Positions 1 through 14,100 of a stretch of DNA of 64,000 nucleotides are shown in pieces. The stretch's first letter is position 1, and every line of letters begins with the position of its first letter. Where the stretch lies: contig NC_064000.1 of assembly GCF_932276165.1 (NCBI RefSeq), positions 8,680,001 to 8,744,000 of the forward strand, given 5' to 3'. This DNA is from Plutella xylostella (Eukaryota; Arthropoda; Insecta; Lepidoptera; Plutellidae). The notes below the pieces were generated by a model. The model was not told where the DNA came from and did not search any database. It worked only from the letters and a program-made list of their open reading frames with translations. A program made the position numbers and the translations under genes.

Positions 1-1864
1 GTATACTATAGCCGGGATCGTGATCCATCCCAACAAAATATTTATCACTGCGAAAGAGTTTTTCTGATTAGTGTTAGCCCTGATGTCACGTCTTCGCAGA
101 GCGTATTTTGTGTGAAAATAGTTGCGTGGCTTGAGAGGGACTGAGGGACATTTAGGCTATTTTTATACGGGAATTTTTTAACGCGAAGTGTGGCTTATGA
201 AAGCTGGTTGTAAATTCCGTTTGAGGTAATAAACGACAAATTCAGTAGTAGTTAGGTAGAATACCAGTTTGTTTACAGCCGCTCGTCCTACATTGAATTT
301 ACGCTAATAAACGACAAAAGAGAATCCAAGATGTAATCGAGCAAGTACCTACTCTACTTAGGTGGAGGTAGTGGTAGTAAAAAAAACATTAAAGGAGCCA
401 GGTGCGTGCGAAGTCAAGGCAGGTGCGCTTTTCAATTTCTTGCCGACAAAACTGCATGGATATTTATTTATTTATATTTCATGGAACCAAGAAGCATCCC
501 TAGTTATTGTAACACATACCGATTCGATGTGCAGCAGAAAATTGGGGTGTTCTAATTTTACGTGTTTCATTCAATTCAAGTTTTCGTGTGAACAATTCGA
601 TTTAGCTTTTTGTATAGCTGTATAGATAGGTGACTGATGTGTTACTTGTGATAGACAGTTGTCTTGTCTTTGTCATGTTTCATCAAAATTGCATGAGCCA
701 CGCAAAACGTACATAGGCTTATTGGATATAATGTACATAGTTATCAGGGGTTGTACTAGCTACATTGCCAGTAGGTCTGGTTATTTTAAGTATTCTAGCG
801 TTTTTGATGATAGGGCCAACAAATTTGACTGTGAGGTGATTTGGCGCATTAGGGATCTAACGGTTCATCAATAGCCAATTAACTTTTAGCCAAAGAATGT
901 TTAAAATGTTTCACCGACGAAGTAGTATGTTATCAGAATATTATAATGTGGGAAATATTTTGTGGACTAATAATATATCCATGGGCCAATCAATTAATTC
1001 TTGTGTTGCTGTGTACTTTGAGAATTGTCGCTTGATTCTTAGCTAGATACATTTTACAATAACTGTGCATTCATAATAATAATAGGTTAGTTAACTTACA
1101 CAGCTCATTCTTCACGGATAAGAAAGTGTGTTGGATACTGGTATTGACTATGTACTGTTATAGCCTTCAGTGTGTCTATAATTTATACTACACTGCAGTA
1201 TCAAATTCATACATGAAACATGAGAAAAAGTGGATCACCTAGTTAAATATGTATGTAAAAGTGAGGTCAGTCCAATAGGGAGCACAGCTGTGTTTATTGA
1301 AGACTGAATTCTATGGAAAGAATAAAAGTATTTTCAATGTACAAATAAAGAATTTGATTAACAATTTTTTATCATGGGGGTGATGATTGAAAGCTGTACT
1401 TAGTACCTATTATTCTGCATAATAGCATTATTGGTAGTCTTATCAGGAAAACTGGGAATTTGATTTATATATTGAGATTTATGATGCATCAACGCAGATT
1501 TGTGAGTAGAAATCAGGTTACCGAACCTCAAAAAAAACAGGCCAGAAATTTTCTGTTCCTTTGTTGCTCTGAATAGATTCTCTGCAGATTCACAGTCAAC
1601 ATGTTGTAATATTATTAAATTAGTAACTTCAACCATTACTTTTCAAACTTTATTTACCTACTGTCACTTTACGAAAAGTGTTCTAGATATTGACCTACCT
1701 TGTTGAGAGTTGTGTAACTGATAGGAGACCACCCCAGCCATTCCTAAAATTAAGAAATTCGATCACAACGGCTTGGGACATCACAAAGTTATAGTAAACA
1801 GCTATGCTTTGTTAATTACTGAGGATGTTTTGGGAGTTATGTCTCTCTCGTAACGTGAGATTGG

Positions 1865-2345
1865 AACAGCTGTCGCCAGCAAGCCGGCGCCTCGGCGCCT
1901 CCGCCGCCACGCCACGAAAACAACCCGATATAGTCAAATAGGTTACACCAACCAGTGGACTGACTAACCAAGCCACATCGGCCTCACATCAAAACTACTC
2001 ACTAAAAACAACTTATCACATTACTTACGTCAGCACGCCAGCATCATCCAATTAATAGCATTATCACAGCCCGAAAAGCACTGTCACTGAGTAAATAATC
2101 ACAGAATTGAACACTGAACACATCCAAAGGCGATCCAACAAAGTGCACTATGATATCTAACAGCACTAATAACTTGTAAAAATTGCACAAGCACGTGAAA
2201 CTCACATAAATATAAACATAAACTAGTAAAATGGTTAAATCACAGTCACAGCTAAATTAAAACAACTAACGAAAATCACTTTGAAACTTTGTCCTTGCGT
2301 TCACATAAATTGGCAGCCATCTTGCGTTCGTATAACTTTTTTTAA
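1865..2345 (-). promoter_or_regulatory. Possible CpG-rich promoter or first-exon region
   Basis: A GC-rich patch (about 1870-1920, with repeated GGCGCC) lies in otherwise AT-rich DNA. About 400 bases away, on the minus strand near 2312-2323, is CAAGATGGCTGCC, which resembles the YY1/Pho-type motif often found at animal transcription starts. A 14-codon frame starts at that ATG and stops at once, so no protein is claimed. This could be the start of a minus-strand gene leaving the window. Confidence 0.2.
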
Positions 2346-3639
2346 AACTAAACGTAATGTTGCCAGAAAACAATATGAAATACCCATTTTATAAAAAAAA
2401 TAATTTATGGGAAGTAGTAAGTCAGTCCTTGGGCTTAAAAGAGTAAAATATTTTTTATTTCAAAATTACAAATAGGTAATATGCATTTTTACCCGACTGC
2501 CGAAGGAGGAGGGTAATGTTTTTACATACTAGTCATGATTATAATTCCTCTGAATCCACCAGATAGCTCTGTATTTTTTTTTAAAACGTTAATAAATGCG
2601 AGCTGTATCGCCATTTTAGAATGATTCCTATCTATAGTACATAGGGGTAGTAGGGTACACGTCTCTCTAAATAATGTGCAGGTTTCCTCACGATGTTTTG
2701 CTTCACTTGTATGAGTACATCGTGTACTTTTACTTACTTAAATTCGTAATTTATAAATAATTCATTGGTAAATGCATAAGTATATGGCACTAAATTGTAT
2801 GTTTTGTATAATACCTATGTTCATTTTTATGTGGGTAGTTAAGTGTGCGTTTAAGTAAAACTTTATTGACCCTTACTCAAAAAATATAATTTCTTCTTCC
2901 AAATACCTAGTTTTGTTTATAACTTTTGATATATAGTTAACATACAATAATTTGAGATGTTCTTAGCAGATTCCTTCGTAGATTCGGTAGGTACTAATAG
3001 AGTAATAATAATCATAAAATTTGTAAATTTATATGCTGTAGCAACATTATATTACACCATAGACAAGCACTTTTTATCCTGTTATTCTGTGGTGTTAACT
3101 ACTTTAAGTCCTCAGAATAATCTATTGAGGTTTAGCAGGCGAGCGCATTCAAGCGCGTATTTTTTTGTGTACAAATAAAGAATATTCTATTTATCTATCT
3201 ATCTTGCAGAAGTATCATTGCCACATCTGTTTACATTACGCCCTTGCATGTTTTATGGTGATTACATGATTTATAGATGGCGCTAGTTCAGGACATAAGT
3301 TAGTTTCCAGATAGCGTTGTAAACTAAAGTACATTTACCCCACTGGTCCCAGTACTCCCAGTGCCCAAAACCACTTAAATTTTTGTACCTTGTCAAAAAA
3401 TTGTCTCGCCTTTTGTTAATTCCACGGTTGTTACTTTGATAAGATTGCAAAAGTTTGTAGCTATACGCTATTTCGTAACGTAATAATAGGAGGCTGAGCT
3501 AGGCATTAAGGATTACTGTTTTTTAGTCCTTTACGTAAAAACAAGATGGCGTTGTCTGCTTTTCAGTCATTTTGTAGCTAGTACAAAAAAATCAAATTTG
3601 GAAATTTTGCAAAGATTCTTTATACATAGGTAGGTATAT

Positions 3640-3770
3640 ACATAATAATGCTCACGACTGTAATCCCCGAAAGGGCCTCCGAAGGGGTAGTCAGAGTTGA
3701 CGCTTGGCTCGCAAACTATCACTCACGTGATATAGTTTGCGAGCCGTATCGCCGAGATTCTTTATCATAA
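3640..3770. repeat. SINE-like repeat fragment (GTAATCCCC...GGGGTAG type)
   Basis: The segment with GTAATCCCCGAAAGG and GGGGTAGTCAGAG, then an inverted CTCGCAAACTATC pair around CACGTGATATAG, resembles a second copy near 41126-41320, which has GTAATCCCCAAAAGGGG and GACTCGCAAACGAGCC. Two diverged copies in one window support an interspersed repeat. The family is not assigned. Confidence 0.4.
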
Positions 3771-5131
3771 TATCATTGCCAAATATTATCCTATGGTAAA
3801 AGAGATATCGATTAATAATCTCCATTTAATGGATTTTGCAACAATAAAGTAGGTAATAAATCAACTAAAAACTGCTTAAATCAATTTCGTAGAGGAGTAG
3901 TTAAGTAAAAATACAATATAAATTAAAATATTTTTTATTTACGGTAGGTACTTTTCCATTTTTCAAATATTTTTTGTTTTAGTTATTATGAAAGTATACT
4001 TATTAATAACTTATAGACCACAGGTCTTACTATTAAAATATAGATAAAACAATTAACTTTAGTCCTTTACGTAGACCGGGCTACAAATTGAGTGTATGGA
4101 GATATTAGTGTTTATCGAAACTTATAGAGTTGGCTACATTCTATCTGATTTTTAATATTTTGACGGTAGAGTGCCTAACTAGTTTGTAATTTTATTTTCT
4201 ATATTTCTAACCACCATCTTTCAATAGCCAGATCCTAGTTGCCTATAATGTTTTACAAGTTACAATTATGATTAATATTAAAAGGCAATGTTTTAACAAT
4301 AGTAGTAGTAGTAAGTATACAAATGCAAGTTGTTTTCTAATTACAAAGGCAGTAGTGATTTCTTACTTATTGAAATGTTATTATGATTTAGCTTTATCAC
4401 AAAAAGTATCAATCTTAAGCTAGAATAGTAGAAATTATTGAAGGACCTTCTAAAACGAAGGACGGAACAGAAATATTACATAGAATTGGTTTTTACCTAC
4501 TTCTTTTTTACTCTTTTAAAGTTTCAATTTTAAAAATAAAACTTAGACGCAAACTTAAAGAAATCTAAGAAGATAAGTACAAGAGAAAATATGAAGATGT
4601 AGTGCATTCCTTTTAACTCGGAATGCCATCATAGTTATTAACTAAAGTTATTATTTAAACATCAAACAATCCCAAAAGATACTGAAAGACTATTAATGTA
4701 AACAATATTTTCAGAAATGCACGATTTCGACATTTACATACATATAGGGGCAGTAAATTGGGTCTAAAGTAATTGACAAATTATATCTTGCTTAAAAAAT
4801 CTGCCCCAAAGTAAAGTCAACATAATCTGACTAGACAATCACACACACACATTAAAGTTTTGTTTCATTATTGTCTCACAAAGGCACTTTGCCACGTCAC
4901 CCAAAAGATGCACCATTTCGACAACAAAATCGTTTCTTTTCTTCAGCCTTGCAACACCAATCACCATAAAAAAACTTGGGAGTTTTGTCTGTGGTTTTAC
5001 GACACGTCACGTTCCATTTCATGGCAACCAGTAGTTAGTCAGTCTTGAAAACGCCGGGCGCAGCGCCGCGGTCAAAATTGAATCCAAATCGAGTGAGTAG
5101 ATTTTTCAATCGAGTCGACATCGTTAGCGCC

Positions 5132-8100
5132 TCATTTTATGATGAGGCCGTGATTCTTCTGATACTCGACTGGCAGGAAGATGTGCATGAGCTTCTCAAT
5201 CTCGCTGCGGCAAAGCGGGCAGCGCTCGCATCTGGAACAAATGAAAAAGAAACGTTAACTTCAATCTAAGTATTAGATAAACTTACTTACATAGGTCAAT
5301 ATCTGAACTTATTTGCCACGTTCGTTATAGTCCAGTGATAAAATGTCTATAGAGCTCGAATAGAGATTTTCTAACAGCTCATAAAAATAAGTAAATCATA
5401 GATGGCGCTAGTAAAGCCATCATGCAACGACCACAAAAAAAAAAATACTAGCGCCATCTATGATTTGGTTATTTCCTCATGAGTTGTCAGAAACTAGTCG
5501 TCAGCATAGAAACAACAGCTAATCATAATACGGTACGCTTCATAAGAAGCTACAAGGTTTGTACCTTGTCCAATTCACAATGTACACAGGCAATTTGTAA
5601 ATTAGACAAGTTACTAAATTGTCTAATCTAACGACGAAACAGGTAACTAATAGCCGAAACTTCCTAATTAGTTTTGACTTTAACAAAGGAATATTGGCAT
5701 GTTACGGAACCTGTGTAAGACGGAATCACAAAGGAAATTCGACCGAATAATCCTGAGCGTGCCACATCAGAAACAATAATCTTGAGACAATGATATTTTA
5801 TGATTCTGAAGATCCATTATGGATTCACCTCGATCCACAAATTAGGATAACAACCATGCATAATACAGATTTTAATTTCAATAGTCTGTTCTATTTTGAA
5901 TCGGAATACTTTATCTTTTGGTATTTAGTACGATATATATTTTTTTATAAATTTGTAAAAACGCTTTTGAAGAGAAGCTATGATTGTTTTAGTGTTGACT
6001 GCAAGGCAGACGCAATACATTGCCTTTCAAGAGTACCGTGCATTGCATTACGACTGTCGCAAGCACTCTACTTGGAAGTGTACCTGAGTGCTATACTGCT
6101 ATGTTACTAAACTCCTCTATCATGTACACACCTCGGGGCGCAATCCTCACAGCACACGACATGCCGACACGGCAGGAACAGGGTGTCGATGGCGGCGTCC
6201 ATGCACACGCGGCACGCCAGCGCGCGCTCCCCGCCGGCGCTGGCTGAGCGGGACCGGGGCTCCTGAGGAGAGAGAGAAGAAGGAGGTTAGATTTAATGAA
6301 CTCAGAATATCTTATTGGGATTGGTGACAGGAGAGGGTGTTTATTAGGAATAGATTGAAGATTTGAAGAAACAAGAATCCAAATGGTAAGTCGGTTGAAA
6401 ACAAGATGGCGGCAAATGTTGGGTAAAACAAAATGGCGGAATCAGCTGATCTGAATAGCAGAGAACTACATCTATTTGGGATTCAGAGACAGATCACTTG
6501 ATGTCCGAACAGTGAAATGATCTATGCTGTTAGATCCTGCGCCTAGCTGTCTTCAGTCGGGTTGGTCACTCATGTCATTATGTGAGTGAAGATACATACA
6601 TAACGTGACCATACGTCCCGCTTTGGGCGGGACAGTCCCGCTTTCAAGCTGTCCGTCCCGCTGTCCCCCGCGAGGGCAAAAATGTCCCGCTTTGTTAAAC
6701 AGGTCAAACGATAATTTAAATTACCTACATTTTATAACTTCATCCCATATTTCTTTCTTTTAATCACTTGAGACAACTATTTATCTTCTTATCACTTACT
6801 CACATAGACTAAAGGGAGTAATATGAGTCCGAGTTCCACCGAGACTCCGCAAGTAACTTTGGTCAGTGACGATCATTGACTCGCTCTTGCTCTATCGTGT
6901 ATGCTTATATAAATTTATCTCGCTCACCTACCGCTTCCTAACAAAGAAGAAATGTGTGGGAGTACATGTTTTCCAAAAAGTAATCTGTATTAACTTTTAT
7001 GAATGTGAAAATAAGATAAGATGTACTATTGATAAGAACTTTAAATTAAACTTCTCAAATTATTGAAAAAATCAAAGTATGATGTTTATGAATTTTGTAG
7101 CGTCTGGTATGAGAACACCCAGAAATTCCGAAAAACTTTTTTCCGTAATAGAAACACCGAATATGTACCAAATTTACAAAATATTGCAATAACGATTTTT
7201 TAAATATACATTTAAAAAATTTAATAGATATTATAATGACGAAGGTTTGTAATTACGATTGTTAAATACACGAACGTTAAAAAATACGATTACTTTAATA
7301 TACAAAAAATAAAATACAGATTTATTATAATCACGAAAATATCAAATCCGGACGGAAAATATGATAATTCGTGATTTTGACAAAAATAAAATGAACGTAC
7401 CAAAACCTAAAGATAGGTGTGACGACGATCAAAGCGAGGAGGAGCGTGTTAGGTGCACTTAGATATCGAAAAACTATGCGGAGCGTTTCAAATATAAAGT
7501 AAAAATATTCTTAAATAGAAAACTATTTGTAGTAGTTGTTGTTAAGTTACACAACAAAGCAAAACAATTGCTCGGATTTTTACGGTGTTTAACCTTAAAA
7601 ACCTTAGGATCTAAACCTAAAGATAGGTGCGACGACGAGCAAATCGAGAAGGAGCGTTTAGGTGCACATAGATGTCGAAAAACAAAGCGGAGCGCGGTGA
7701 AGCGGAGCGAAGCAAAAAAAAGTTAAATTGTTTACTAAGTTACATTCGGGGATTTGTGTTTTCGGAATATTAAAACTTCGGGATTCGTTATTTACACAAT
7801 ACGATATAATAAAAAATCGTACATTTAAAACATCGAAATTATAACATTAGAAAAATTTTCTTTGGTCATTTTTATAAATCTGTTGTTTGAAATTTCGTTT
7901 ATCAACTTTTAGTAATTTTTGTTATTCGGAAACTTAAAATTTACTAGAACTTTGAAATTCATAATTTAAAAAATCGTTATTTTCATATCGTAAAAAAGTA
8001 AAATATCGTAAAAAAATAATTCGGATTTATGTAGTCTACCCGTCTGGTATATTTATAAAAACATAGTAAGTACTTAGGTATCCTAAATATACTAACATTA

Positions 8101-11100
8101 CAAGATTATTAGATAAATATTAAAAAACGGTCATTCACCATTCATTTCATCTTTCACATTTCACTCTTTCATTGTAGGGATTGAACTTTCAATTGATGCA
8201 CTGAGCAAACTGAGCGAAAAGATAAGAATATAAGAAAGAAAGATAACATAAGTATCTTTGAGGGATATGAAATTCCGCAGGTGTCCCGCTTTGACAAAAA
8301 AAATAAATGGTCACGTTATACATACATCACACGTGGGTTCTATGTAAGTAGGCATAATTTACTCTCGCGCTGATGACTGATGGTCTTATAAGTTTGGTTT
8401 AAGTATGTGGTAAGTGTGGAAGTTCAGCGACAAGGGAATTCTTATCACAATCACAATCTACCTCATCCAATCCGTACCTTAGTCTCACTCCCAGTACTCC
8501 TCCGCCTCGGCCGTGGCTCGTGAGCAGCGGCCTGCCGTGCGTGCGCGGCGCGGCGGGCGCGGTCGTGCACTTCGCGGCACGTGCGCCGGATGTCGAACAC
8601 GTAGCGCCGCCCGAGCCGGGTCGACTCGTTGAAGAGGGACGCTATTGTGCCCTGTGGATGTAGGAAAGTGGGGGGTTAAGAAGGGTTGGTGATGAGTACA
8701 GTAAAGGCATAAAATGCTTTTCAAAAGCTGGACAAATCACATAAAACAGTATGGGGAGTGCGAGTAATAACTCCGATCGAGAAGCGACGTCAATTTGTAT
8801 GGCGCGTGGGACGCCTCCTAGCGGTAAGTAGCTGCACTAGCACCCTGCCATACAAGGCGTTAGGATTCACTGCTCGATCGGTAAAGCAAAACCTACACTA
8901 AGTCCCCTGGTTTGTTATCTGTTAATAACCGATTTTTATGTACTTATTGGAGTCGTCAATATTTTCTGGGAAAGCAGCTTAAATAATGCGGATTCCGCAT
9001 TGCCGAGCCCCTAAACTGAAGCACATTGGACCTATAGACCTAGGTTAACGTGTCAAATTAATTATGAAAAGAATTAAAGATGCCCATGTAAATGAGTTAC
9101 TCATTTTAAACGAAACACCAATTACCACTCAGTAAAATTGTTTAACATATTGGACTTTTACACGGCCATTGTTTGCTGAAAGAAGAGGAAATACAGCCTG
9201 ACGGTCAAGCTTTGAATTTATATGTAAACAAGAATTAATAAGGCGTAGTATAAAGTAATAAAGTAGTAGGTATTGGCCTCGCTCAGCAATGCAAGCTTTG
9301 TTGCTATTGTGGACAATGGTTTAAACTTCTATCTGTTACCTTTACTTGAACATTTTAGGTATTTATAGCATTACAGTAGGTGCCTCAATAAAATCAGCCG
9401 TAAGGTTGGTGACTGATTTACAAAGTACCTGCATAATATCTAAGTAAATCATACACAATAAACATGCATTCTGCGATAAAACTGGTTTAACTAATCTAGC
9501 TAACACTATTCTATTATTAAATTACAGTTGTTGTTCTAGGTTATTCCTAAAGGTATTTGCTTTATGCTGATGTGGATATGGAAAGACAAATAATAGTGTT
9601 TAATTTCAGATTCCGATATGAGGGCAACAACACGCATTTCTATTGTAACTATTGTCACGTTTACGACGTGTGATCATAATTATTTATGTAGTTATTTATT
9701 ACTTAGGTATTAGGAACTATCAGTCAGAAGTGATTGGCAAGGAATATTTATGTTGATGCATTATTAATTAAAATACAAACAACGCCACACTGAGTTCATG
9801 GGCCCTATACTACACTTAACATTATGTTATTTTACAGAGTTTTAAAGCCAGAAATCAAAATGGCGTCAACTTCGTTACTGTCACCAACGCCATCTACATT
9901 TAACTTTACAAAGCAATCTAAAACTTTGAGGTTATTTTCTATTCCCCTACAAAGAAAGAAGTTTCACAGTGCAAAAAGTATGCTCACCTTGAGATCTCTG
10001 ATGAACTGCTCCGTGACATCTGTCCGCACAGTCTCGCAGCAGTAGAAGGCGTGTTTCTCAGTCACCGCGCGGTACAACGCGGCCGCTTGACCGCTGGTCG
10101 CCATCTTGACGTGAAGCGTCGCCTCGTGACCCTCGTTGCTGACGTATGACAGCTGGAACAGGCGCCGCACCGGCTGCGCTCGGTGGATCGCCGTGTAGGG
10201 GATGCTGGAAACGGAGAATTTGAGGTTAGAATTGAGCGGTGTGAAGTTGGCAGCGATGGGAGTAGCGAGTTGGTTAACCGACCAAATTAAGAAGTCATGT
10301 ACTTTTGTGACACGTAAATCAAAATTTCGGTCAGATTGTTAATGTGGTGTCAGAATTCTGGCCTGGAATTTAAGTCGGTAGATTGGATTCAGTAGGTAGA
10401 TGTATATGCTAGGCAATAACAACTTTACGACTTTAACTTTTATCGTTATTTGATGAACCATTGAACAGTTGTTTACTTACTCTATTAGGTAACCTTATAG
10501 TACCTAATAGGTAGCAATAAGTAATTAAGTACCTACTTATTCGCTAATACAAGACAAAAACAAAAACAGAATTCTATTATAATAGGTATTAGGTAAGTAT
10601 AGGTACTATCAGTCTTATCACATCACATTGTTCTTTATTACTTGTTTACCTTTTGCCAGTAGGTACTTGGATATACGAATAAAGTTATACATATCACCTA
10701 CTTACTATGTGGATCTTACGAACGCATCGTTTTAGGTCAACAAAGATAGCACTGCCTCGAAGACAGGTATCTCTGAGTCCGATTACAATAACAATGTCGT
10801 TAGAACGCTATCAAAAAGCAATCATCACTGCTTAATGTACCTAGGTATACTTTTGTCTGAGTATTAAGCGTTTTTAGTGAAGAAACATAAAAAAGTTACC
10901 TAAAGTGCCTTCAACAGACCAAAATTATCCCAATACAATAAAGAGAACTAAGTTATTATTAGATTATTACCTACTATGGTAATAAATGCAGGATTAACTA
11001 ACTGCAATTAAGTTGCAGAAAAACTAGTTGAGATTCTTGGCATTGACATATTAGCACAGAAAACCAGCTTAGTACTTGGCTCTGGGTACTTAACACATAC

Positions 11101-14100
11101 CTAGGTCTTAGCAGTTTTAATCCATGGGCCATACGTGTAATTTTTGAACAGCATGGGTAGCAATTAAGGCTGGCTAGGTGGCTTTAACTTAAGATTGATA
11201 GATGCTATAAATTGTACTAGCGTGTGTTAAGAAGTATAGTAGAATTAGCATAATAATATGAATTTTGCGATGAAGTTGTAAATCGGAGATATTGTTTCTT
11301 TTCAAGTAGGTCGGTATAATAAAATAATATTTACTCGAAACCTTTCTACGTTGTAGTTTTAATGTAGGTTAAAATTATTTGTAAAGCTTTTCCAACTCGG
11401 TCAATAGGTATCTTGTTATGTAGTACATACCTATGCCTCTGTCAAGGAAGCTATGGTATAAATCCTTTTTAAAATAACTAACCTTTGTTTTTCCTCTCCA
11501 ATATCGAGCTCGGCGCCATTGCACGAGGGTCGGTAGACGACCAGCCCGTGCGGCCCCACGCCCACACAGGTGCTGAGTCTGCAGCCGCAGCCGCCGCCGC
11601 CCTGCCCCCCCGCCAGGCACCCCACCGTGCTGCCGCCGTCGATCTCCGCGTCGTCGCGCGCCCTGGTCTCCTCTACCACCACCGTGTGGTTTATTAAGTG
11701 GCTGTATAGGTTGTGAGCGTTGTTTAACTGCGTCACTGGCTTGCAGAAAAACACTTCCTCGCCAAACGACTCCAGTTTCGATATCTCTTTTAAAAGCCTG
11801 TATTCCGCTTGAGAAGCTCTCATGCCGGCTAATTCGCAGTGGATTTCGATTATAGACTCGATATGGTCGTCGGGCTTCTCGCCTTGGGGTCCGATTTTGT
11901 CGCATTCCTCGTAAACGTTCATCGGTGGGACGTCGACATCACAGTCTCCTGTTTCAGCCTGCGCTATGTACGCTATGAGTCTTCTCGCCACTTCCTGGTC
12001 GGCTACAACTAGCCTTCCTTCAGTGAGGTCGAGCTTGGCTTGCAGGTAGAACTGGTGTCTCGTGGGCTCGTTGATGAGCAGATGGGGGGGCACCCAGAAC
12101 TTGACGCGCAGGTCGAGGCGGCCGCCCGGGATGCGGTGCGGGTCGAGCGGGTTGCGCAGGTTCAGCCACCGCCCCGGCCCGGATCCGGGACACACGCGAA
12201 GACCGAAGTAGTCCGCCTCCGCACCTATCTCCAACTTCTCACACACCTGAGGACAAAGAGATTATGGTTTAGCGTAAAGCGGATAGACATCAAGTTTAAT
12301 GCGATGTTACGTGGTTGAGATTGCAGCAGTAAAATCGATTGGTTTTGTAGACATTGCATTCAATGTAGGAGTCGATTAAATGTCCGATTGCCTAAGATAA
12401 TTGTATGGTCTAGCAGAATTTGCATCTAGGAAACATTCCGCCTCAAATGTTACTACAAGTGAAAGTTGTTCTTTTGGAGAAACTAATGTTGAACCTATAT
12501 TTAGTAACTTTGGCATTTGATATAGTGCTAATTTTAATAAATAATTGACTAATACTAATATGGGAAGTTGTTTATTAGTAAATTCGCTTCTCACACCCAT
12601 TGAAACAAGAGCCAATAGTGTTGTGTTACTGCATAATAAAATAGATACGGAACATACCTAACCTAATGATGAAGCAAAACAAAACCTTGATATTGATGCA
12701 TAGTAAATATTTGTCATCGGACCCGGTGATACTAACCGTTACGAGAAAAACAATGCGCAAAAGAAAATGTCGATAAAGGATGTTTTACGATAAAGTTAAA
12801 AAAAATAACAATAAAATTCCTTGAGCTGTTGCGGCGCCAATAATACGTTTAAATAAAATCGATGATTGTATTCACCGAGGTCAAAGTATATTTAATGGAT
12901 TATATAGCGAGTAAATTCGTTTTACAATTTTAAAGTTGTGGCCAATGAAATGGAGACATTTTGAGTGTAAAGACATTTTCTGCGGTTCAGGATATTTGCT
13001 CATCGTAAAACTTTCCATAGTGTTCAAGTCTAGAATTTCAGAATTTAATGTTTGCACAGGTGATTACTACTAACTTATTATTGAAAAATATAAATGTGCT
13101 AACCGTCCACCTAGTAAGTGTATCAATTTATGAATCACTCTTAAACCACATGCATACTAAATACTCTGGGCTAAATAAGTGTTCAAATGATCTTATATAA
13201 TTTCCACGTATGGATGGTTTGCATGGCAGATGGCAGCACTTGAAAGGCAACTGCAATAATCACCCATAATGTGAATGCAACAAGGACACTGTCTGATGCG
13301 TTAGGATATGAGCATGAGCAAGACTTGTGTTCAAAACGTGTTTTTAATAAGGCATCACCAGGCAAGGTTTTAATCAAAGATTACTTTTTGTTTCGCGGTC
13401 AGGATGAATGTTATCAAGTTATTATTTTGCAGGAGATCTTCATTAGGCTGTGAGTCATCGTGCCGAATACAAATTGATACATCCGTAAGGTGAAAAGGAT
13501 GTGACCCTTTACTTTCAATTTAGTGAAGTTGGATCTCACTTGCGTAACCACAGAGGTATCGGAGGGTATCGTAGATGGCAACATTTAATTCCGAACTTTT
13601 GGTTTTGATTAAATACACGAACGTTACCTTTTTGTTTCTATCATACGGAGATCGTTTTTTCTTGTATATTATGTTCTTCTAAACTTCATTATTATTTCTT
13701 ATATGGGTAGTATTTAACACAATTAAATAAAATTAACCACCTAAACAAAAAATACAGTTGTTTGTCTATGCAATTCGTTGCAGATTAGATTCGTGTAGCC
13801 TTAAAATTTCGTACAATAGCAACGCGAACAGTTTAGAAAGCGAGTCCTTTGTAAAGAAAGTGATGTCGAGTTCAGTTCAGACGCAGTTCGTTGATCCATC
13901 TTCATTTTCTCGTGTTTCACTTCATGCGGTATATCGGAAACGCACAAAAGTGAAACTTTTAATACGTTTTGTAAACTACCTGCTTTTCCATAATTTATTA
14001 ATTTTAATAGGTTAGGTTTAATAAGCTCTATAACCAGTTATTAAACTAAGTTCATATTCAATACGGGAAGAAGAAATAATAATTTAAGTGACCTTTAAAA

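Larger units (their letters stand above)
1..5131. other. Region downstream of dnr1, no gene recognised
   Basis: No coding exon could be supported in this AT-rich stretch. It should contain the 3' UTR of the minus-strand dnr1 gene next to 5131. It also carries repeat debris: a piece near 2680-2710 reading AGGTTTCCTCACGATGTTTT, also seen near 49160, and a SINE-like piece near 3640-3770. Open frames here are short, AT-rich and resemble no family I know. Confidence 0.5.

Noticed and set aside
362..874. Open frames of 87 and 71 codons at the left edge
   Set aside because: AT-rich composition, no conserved motif, no splice or promoter context.
11485..12318. Plus-strand frames and a second minus-strand frame over dnr1 exon 2
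   Set aside because: Ala/Arg/Pro-rich translations typical of shadow frames. The dnr1 frame is supported by FERM homology and splice phases.
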